DNA of 64,000 bases, from assembly GCF_000382305.1 (NCBI RefSeq), contig NZ_KB908023.1, positions 62,001-126,000 on the forward strand. Reading direction: 5' to 3'. This DNA is from Vitreoscilla stercoraria DSM 513 (GTDB lineage Bacteria; Pseudomonadota; Gammaproteobacteria; Burkholderiales; Neisseriaceae). Under the pieces are notes generated by a model. That model ran no database searches. It was not told the DNA's origin and saw nothing but the letters and a program-made list of their open reading frames with translations. Shown here one piece after another: positions 59,514 through 64,000 of this stretch. Each line of letters starts with the position of its first letter. Within the stretch, counting starts at the first letter, position 1. The position numbers were made by a program, and so were the translations under genes.

Positions 59514-61901
59514 TTATTTTTTCAATTCTTTAGCCAAGTACAACCATGTTTCAATCACAGTGTCTGGATTCAAAGAAATGGTTTCGATACCTTGCTCAAC
59601 CAACCATTTGGCCAAATCAGGATGATCCGATGGACCTTGACCACAAATACCCACGTATTTGTTCAACTTACGGCAAGCATTGATCGCCAAGCTCAACATG
59701 ACTTTCACAGCAGGATCGCGTTCGTCGAATGTTGAAGCAATTGGGCCACCACTGTCGCGGTCCACGCCCAAAGTCAATTGGGTCATGTCGTTAGAGCCGA
59801 TAGAGAAGCCGTCAAAGAATTGTAAGAATTGCTCAGCCAAAACCGCGTTGGTTGGCAATTCGCACATCATGATCAAACGCAAGCCGTTTTTGCCACGCTC
59901 TAAACCATTTTCACGCAACAAATTCACCACAGCTTCCGCTTCGCGCAAAGTACGCACGAAAGGAATCATGATTTCCACATTGGTGAAGCCCATTTCATCA
60001 CGAACACGTTTCAACGCTTCGCATTCCATCGCGAAACAGTCTTTAAATTCTTCAGAAACATAACGCGCCGCACCACGGAAGCCCAACATTGGGTTTTCTT
60101 CGTGAGGCTCGTAAATGCTGCCGCCAATCAAGTTAGCATATTCATTTGATTTGAAGTCTGAGGTACGAACAATGACTTTTTTCGGGTACATTGCCGCAGC
60201 CAAAGTCGCCACACCTTCAGCGATTTTGTCTATGTAGAAATCACGTGGAGACGCGTAGCCAGAAATGCGTTCTTTGATGGTCGCTTGCAAATCAGCTTCT
60301 TGTTCAGCCAAATCCAACAACGCACGTGGGTGAATACCGATTTGACGGTTGATGATGAATTCCATGCGCGCCAAACCAATGCCTTCATTAGGCAAAGAGG
60401 CAAAACCAAATGCCAATTCAGGGTTGCCGACGTTCATCATGATTTTAGCAGGTGCTTCTGGCATAGAATCCAATTGCAAATCGATGATTTCCACTTCCAA
60501 TTTGCCTTCGTATACCAAACCAGTGTCACCTTCAGCACAAGACACAGTCACTTCTTGGCCTTCGGTCAACAATTCGGTTGCGTTACCACAACCGACTACT
60601 GCAGGAATACCCAATTCACGCGCAATGATCGCTGCGTGACAAGTACGGCCACCACGATTGGTCACAATCGCAGCCGCACGTTTCATCACTGGCTCCCAAT
60701 CTGGGTCAGTCATGTCTGTTACCAAAACGTCACCAGCTTTTACGGTGTCCATTTCAGAAGCATCTTTGATCAAACGAACTTGACCTTGACCGACTTTTTG
60801 ACCAATGGCACGGCCTTCAGCCAATACAGTGCCTTTTTCGTTGATGCGGTAGCGGCGCAAAGTGTCTTGACGACCTTCTTGTGATTTCACTGTTTCAGGA
60901 CGTGCTTGCAAAATGTAGATTTTGCCATCAATGCCATCACGACCCCATTCGATGTCCATCGCGCGGCCATAATGCTCTTCGATGGTCAAAGCGTATTTGC
61001 CCAACTCTTCGATTTCTGCATTAGAAATAGAAAATTCATTGCGCAAATTGGCTTCTACGTCTTCTACTTTGACAGATTTACCTGCAGAAGCATCCTCCGT
61101 GAAGACCATTTTGATTAATTTAGAACCCATCACTTTGCGCAAAACGGCTGGACGACCTTCACGCAAGTTGTTTTTATGTACGTAGAATTCATCAGGATTC
61201 ACCGCACCTTGAACAACCATTTCGCCCAAACCATAAGACGAAGTCACAAACACCACTTGGTCAAAACCAGATTCGGTGTCGATGGTGAACATCACGCCTG
61301 ACGCACCTGAATCAGAACGAACCATACGTTGTACACCAGCAGACAAAGCCACATCAGCGTGCGCAAAGCCTTTGTGTACACGGTAAGAAATCGCACGGTC
61401 ATTGTACAAAGAAGCGAATACATGGTGCATCGCTTCTTTAACGTTATCCAAACCTTTAATGTTCAAGAATGTTTCTTGTTGACCGGCAAATGAAGCATCT
61501 GGCAAGTCTTCTGCGGTAGCAGAGGAACGAACCGCAACAGAAATCTCTTCTGTACCTGCATCAGCAACCATTTTTTCCCAAGCCGTTTTAACATCTTCGT
61601 CTAACTCAGCTGGAAATGGAGTATCCATAATCCACTGGCGAATGTTTTTACCACATTCAACCAAGGCATTCACATCTTCAACATCCAAAGCGTCCAAAGC
61701 CGCATTGATACGAGTGTCTAAGCCCTCATGTGCGATAAATTTGCGGAAAGCATCAGCAGTTGTCGCAAAACCACCAGGTACGCGTACACCTTTCGAAGCC
61801 AATTGGCTAATCATTTCACCCAAAGAAGCATTCTTACCACCTACTTGCTCCACATCGGTCATGCGCAGATTTTCGAACCAGATTACGTTATTACCGGACA
61901 T
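59514..61901 (-). CDS. ppsA: phosphoenolpyruvate synthase
   Basis: Converts pyruvate and ATP to phosphoenolpyruvate, AMP and phosphate for gluconeogenesis. The protein is 795 residues. The N-terminal ATP-binding domain opens with DVEQVGGKNASLGEMI, the phospho-histidine lies in GGRTCHAAIIARELGIPAVVG, and the C-terminal PEP domain has GFRGAARYVSEEF and IGSNDMTQLTLGVDRD. It is divergent from ppsR, its bifunctional kinase/phosphatase regulator, as in E. coli. Confidence 0.97.
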   Translation of the reverse strand: MSGNNVIWFENLRMTDVEQVGGKNASLGEMISQLASKGVRVPGGFATTADAFRKFIAHEGLDTRINAALDALDVEDVNALVECGKNIRQWIMDTPFPAELDEDVKTAWEKMVADAGTEEISVAVRSSATAEDLPDASFAGQQETFLNIKGLDNVKEAMHHVFASLYNDRAISYRVHKGFAHADVALSAGVQRMVRSDSGASGVMFTIDTESGFDQVVFVTSSYGLGEMVVQGAVNPDEFYVHKNNLREGRPAVLRKVMGSKLIKMVFTEDASAGKSVKVEDVEANLRNEFSISNAEIEELGKYALTIEEHYGRAMDIEWGRDGIDGKIYILQARPETVKSQEGRQDTLRRYRINEKGTVLAEGRAIGQKVGQGQVRLIKDASEMDTVKAGDVLVTDMTDPDWEPVMKRAAAIVTNRGGRTCHAAIIARELGIPAVVGCGNATELLTEGQEVTVSCAEGDTGLVYEGKLEVEIIDLQLDSMPEAPAKIMMNVGNPELAFGFASLPNEGIGLARMEFIINRQIGIHPRALLDLAEQEADLQATIKERISGYASPRDFYIDKIAEGVATLAAAMYPKKVIVRTSDFKSNEYANLIGGSIYEPHEENPMLGFRGAARYVSEEFKDCFAMECEALKRVRDEMGFTNVEIMIPFVRTLREAEAVVNLLRENGLERGKNGLRLIMMCELPTNAVLAEQFLQFFDGFSIGSNDMTQLTLGVDRDSGGPIASTFDERDPAVKVMLSLAINACRKLNKYVGICGQGPSDHPDLAKWLVEQGIETISLNPDTVIETWLYLAKELKK

Positions 61902-62159
61902 AATATATTGTTTCCAAATACATTGATAAAAAAAGTTGAGGTGCCTTTAACGGCCTAAAAATTCCTGCGTATTTTAGCCGCAACAACCCTAACATGTCAG
62001 CTTTTATTATTTAAACAACCGACACTTATCCATAATTTTGCCATAAAACCACATATTTTTCTACGGATTAGAACTTATACAATCGAAAATAAATTTTTTT
62101 AGAATTTAATACGCAGTTTAACGAAATTTAAAATGTTTAAATTCACAACCACATTCAAT

Positions 62160-62187
62160 TTGTTACCATAAAACAGTGTGATATTAT
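62160..62187 (+). promoter_or_regulatory. putative promoter of ppsR-lpxH
   Basis: TTGTTA (62160-62165), a 16-base spacer and TATTAT (62182-62187), 30 bases before the ppsR start. The divergent interval 61902-62217 is very AT-rich; a matching ppsA promoter is not evident. Confidence 0.45.
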
Positions 62188-62217
62188 GTTCATAATCTCT
62201 TATCGGAAGTTTTGTTT

Positions 62218-63039
62218 ATGAGCCACACTCGCTATGCCTTTATCATTTCAGACCGCACAGGCATTACCTCAGAAAGTATGGGACAAGCCTTATTGAATCA
62301 ATTTTCTCATATTGAATTCAAACGCAGCATGCATCCTTTCATTGATACAGTCGAAAAAGCCGACAAAATGGTGGACATCATCAACCAAGCTGCTGCCGAA
62401 TCTACTGCGCGTCCATTAATTTTTTCTAGCATCGTAGACAAAGACGTTCGTGAAGTCGTACACCAAAGCAATGGTTTGCATTTGGATTTTTTTGATGCAT
62501 TTATCAGCAGATTAGAAGAAGAATTACAAACCGCAGCGTCTCATATTGTTGGCAACATTCACGGCATCACTGACGAAGAAAAATACCATGCACGCATGGA
62601 AGCGGTGAATTTCAGCTTGGCACACGACGATGGCGCAACAGACAAAGAAATGCGCAAAGCCGATGTGATTTTGGTCGGTGTGTCTCGCTCAGGCAAAACC
62701 CCAACGTGTTTGTATTTGGCATTGCAATATGGTTTGCGTGCCGCCAATTATCCGCTCACACCAGATGATTTGGGCAGCACCGACTTGCCACGCATGCTCA
62801 AGCCATTCAAAAATAAACTGTTTGGTTTGACCATCGATGCCGAACGCTTACATCATATTCGTGAACAACGTCGCCCTAATTCCAAATATTCCAGCATCGA
62901 AAACTGCCGCTCAGAAGTACGCGAAGCCGAATCGATGTTCCGCCAACATGGCATCCCGTTTTTAAGTACCACTCACAAGTCGGTAGAAGAATTGGCCGCC
63001 AATATTTTGATTGAAACCGGCATCAAGCGCCGCTCTTAA
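62218..63039 (+). CDS. ppsR: PEP synthase regulatory protein
   Basis: A bifunctional ADP-dependent kinase and pyrophosphorylase (DUF299 family) that inactivates and reactivates PEP synthase by phosphorylating a threonine next to its catalytic histidine. The protein is 273 residues from ATG 62218, with GGAAG 8 bases upstream; a TTG two codons earlier is less likely. The P-loop is GVSRSGKT (154-161). Divergent from ppsA. Its stop overlaps the lpxH start by one base (TAATG). Confidence 0.95.
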   Translation: MSHTRYAFIISDRTGITSESMGQALLNQFSHIEFKRSMHPFIDTVEKADKMVDIINQAAAESTARPLIFSSIVDKDVREVVHQSNGLHLDFFDAFISRLEEELQTAASHIVGNIHGITDEEKYHARMEAVNFSLAHDDGATDKEMRKADVILVGVSRSGKTPTCLYLALQYGLRAANYPLTPDDLGSTDLPRMLKPFKNKLFGLTIDAERLHHIREQRRPNSKYSSIENCRSEVREAESMFRQHGIPFLSTTHKSVEELAANILIETGIKRRS

Positions 63040-63785
63040 TGAAGCCCATGAGCAGAAGTGTTTTGTTCATTGCCGATTTGCATTTGTCTTGCGAACATCC
63101 TCGATTGACTCGAGGATTTTTGTCTTTGTTAAATACTTACAAAACCCAAGCCATCGATTTGTATATTTTGGGCGACTGGTTCAATGCATGGTTAGATGAC
63201 CAAGACGATAATGAGTGGTTAATCCCCATCGTGACAGCATTACAAGATTTCACCCATTCAGGCAATCAAATATTTGCATTGGTCGGCAATCGGGATTTTG
63301 TATTGGGACAAGGCTTTTTAGACCGTTTTGGCGGTGTTTTATTACCAGAATCTTATTTGTGGCAACACCAAGGCAAAATTTGGCGCTTAGAACACGGTGA
63401 TGCTTTGTGTACGGATGATATTGCTTATCAACGTTTCAAACGCATCATTCGCCATCCTTGGCTATTGGGCAGTTTGAAACGTTTGCCTTTTCATATCAAA
63501 CAACGCATTGCCCACATTTTGCGCCGCAAAAGTCGCCAACGCCAAACCCACAAACATTACCAACCTGTGGACGTCAACAAAGCTTATGTGCGCGAGCAAA
63601 TGCAAGGTGTGGATGTGTTGCTGCATGGGCACACACACCGTCCTGAAATAGAATATTTTGAAAATGGCTCTGTGCGCATAGTATTGGGTGATTGGCGTGA
63701 AGAAACAGGCGAGGCACAAATTTTGTGGCTAGATGCACAAGCCACACAACCAGCACCGATACAATTGAGCACTTGGCACTTTTAA
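63039..63785 (+). CDS. lpxH: UDP-2,3-diacylglucosamine diphosphatase
   Basis: Releases UMP from UDP-diacylglucosamine to give lipid X in lipid A synthesis. The protein is 248 residues with calcineurin-type metal sites: D13 and H15 (ADLHL), D46 (GDWFNAW), N84 (GNRD), H119 (HGD) and HGHTHRP near the C-terminus. The start overlaps the ppsR stop, so they are one operon. The context shows the cell makes lipid A. Confidence 0.95.
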   Translation: MKPMSRSVLFIADLHLSCEHPRLTRGFLSLLNTYKTQAIDLYILGDWFNAWLDDQDDNEWLIPIVTALQDFTHSGNQIFALVGNRDFVLGQGFLDRFGGVLLPESYLWQHQGKIWRLEHGDALCTDDIAYQRFKRIIRHPWLLGSLKRLPFHIKQRIAHILRRKSRQRQTHKHYQPVDVNKAYVREQMQGVDVLLHGHTHRPEIEYFENGSVRIVLGDWREETGEAQILWLDAQATQPAPIQLSTWHF

Positions 63786-63808
63786 CACCAATCATCATCC
63801 AATTCATT

Positions 63809-63840
63809 AGCGTCCTGTAAATCTTTACAGGACGCTTTTT
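63809..63840 (+). terminator. inverted DUS-like pair, terminator of ppsR-lpxH
   Basis: AGCGTCCTGTAAA, TC, TTTACAGGACGCT, followed by five Ts, 24 bases past the lpxH stop. Confidence 0.82.
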
Positions 63841-63885
63841 CATGCTATTGTATTGATTAAAATATCAAAACAAGGAGGATACAGA

Positions 63886-64000
63886 ATGGTTCGTCGTATT
63901 ATCAGTATCGGTTTATTGGGTTTAAGTATGAACATGGCCCATGCCGACAGCGCACCACCACATTATGTTTCCACCCATCCCGATCAAGCTTATGAGCAGA
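63886..64000 (+). CDS. secreted protein, start only (cut by window end)
   Basis: The first 38 codons of a gene that runs off the window. AAGGAGG lies 7 bases before the ATG, a very strong ribosome-binding site. A basic MVRR start and a hydrophobic stretch end in MAHA before DSAPPHYV, a standard signal peptide, so the product is exported. Too little is present to name it. Confidence 0.65.
   Translation, partial: MVRRIISIGLLGLSMNMAHADSAPPHYVSTHPDQAYEQ

Noticed and set aside
60285..60884. A 199-codon plus-strand frame opposite ppsA
   Set aside because: It is antisense to a highly conserved part of ppsA and has a Phe/His/Thr-rich composition typical of a shadow frame.
661..63840. The frequent 12-base repeat considered as a CRISPR array or insertion-sequence ends
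   Set aside because: Copies are scattered singly or as tight inverted pairs, with no regular spacers, no cas genes, no transposase and no target-site duplications. An uptake word that doubles as terminator explains them better.

Overview
The window is a chromosomal stretch of a moderately AT-rich betaproteobacterium, most likely a member of the Neisseriaceae. Three things point there: the divergent mrcA / pilMNOPQ / aroK-aroB block in the order known from Neisseria, protein sequences that read as Neisseria-like throughout, and a very frequent 12-base word, AAGCGTCCTGTA, that behaves like a Neisseriaceae DNA uptake sequence (DUS). The word differs from the dialects I can recall, so the genus is not one of the well-studied ones. 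Genus cannot be fixed from the sequence alone. I see no prophage, insertion sequence, CRISPR array, tRNA or rRNA. This is a gene-dense housekeeping region with a few unusual islands.

Layout. 1-5.1 kb: nicotinamidase, a DJ-1-like protein, the phenylalanine hydroxylase pair phhA-phhB, an RDD membrane protein and asd. 5.2-7.6 kb: fxsA, a small lipoprotein, two small membrane proteins and an HpnC-like squalene synthase-family enzyme. 7.7-14.2 kb: a lone GlnQ-type ATPase, rsmA, yqaA with a coupled unknown gene, an SDR enzyme, maf, rng and cysE. 14.5-17.5 kb: a four-gene operon of two roadblock proteins, a Ras-like GTPase and a large linker protein, which is the best candidate for a poorly described system. 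17.5-21.9 kb: aromatic aminotransferase, fabF, acpP, gpsA. 22-29.8 kb: a LivJ-like lipoprotein, a cobalamin riboswitch with btuB and btuF, a ZapB-like protein, zapA followed by 6S RNA, rplM-rpsI, argC and erpA. 29.9-39.3 kb: mrcA diverging from pilMNOPQ-aroK-aroB. 39.4-44.2 kb: a Pat-type acetyltransferase and rpsP-rimM-trmD-rplS. 44.2-54.9 kb: ppk2, a fused pabB-pabC, pntA-pntB, two tandem enoyl-CoA hydratase-family paralogues and an MFS transporter. 55-59.3 kb: four paralogous small secreted proteins of unknown function interleaved with a DUF3360-like transporter. 59.5-64 kb: ppsA diverging from ppsR-lpxH, and the start of a secreted protein.

How it fits together. Type IV pilus assembly (pilM-Q) and the dense uptake-like words suggest natural competence. 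The words occur mainly as inverted pairs at gene ends, where with a following T-run they also make intrinsic terminators. Aromatic metabolism is well represented (aroK, aroB, phhA, phhB, tyrosine/aspartate aminotransferase, pabBC), as is vitamin B12 uptake under riboswitch control. PEP synthase sits beside its regulator PpsR. Three ABC-transporter parts (GlnQ-like, LivJ-like, BtuF) stand without their partner subunits in this window.
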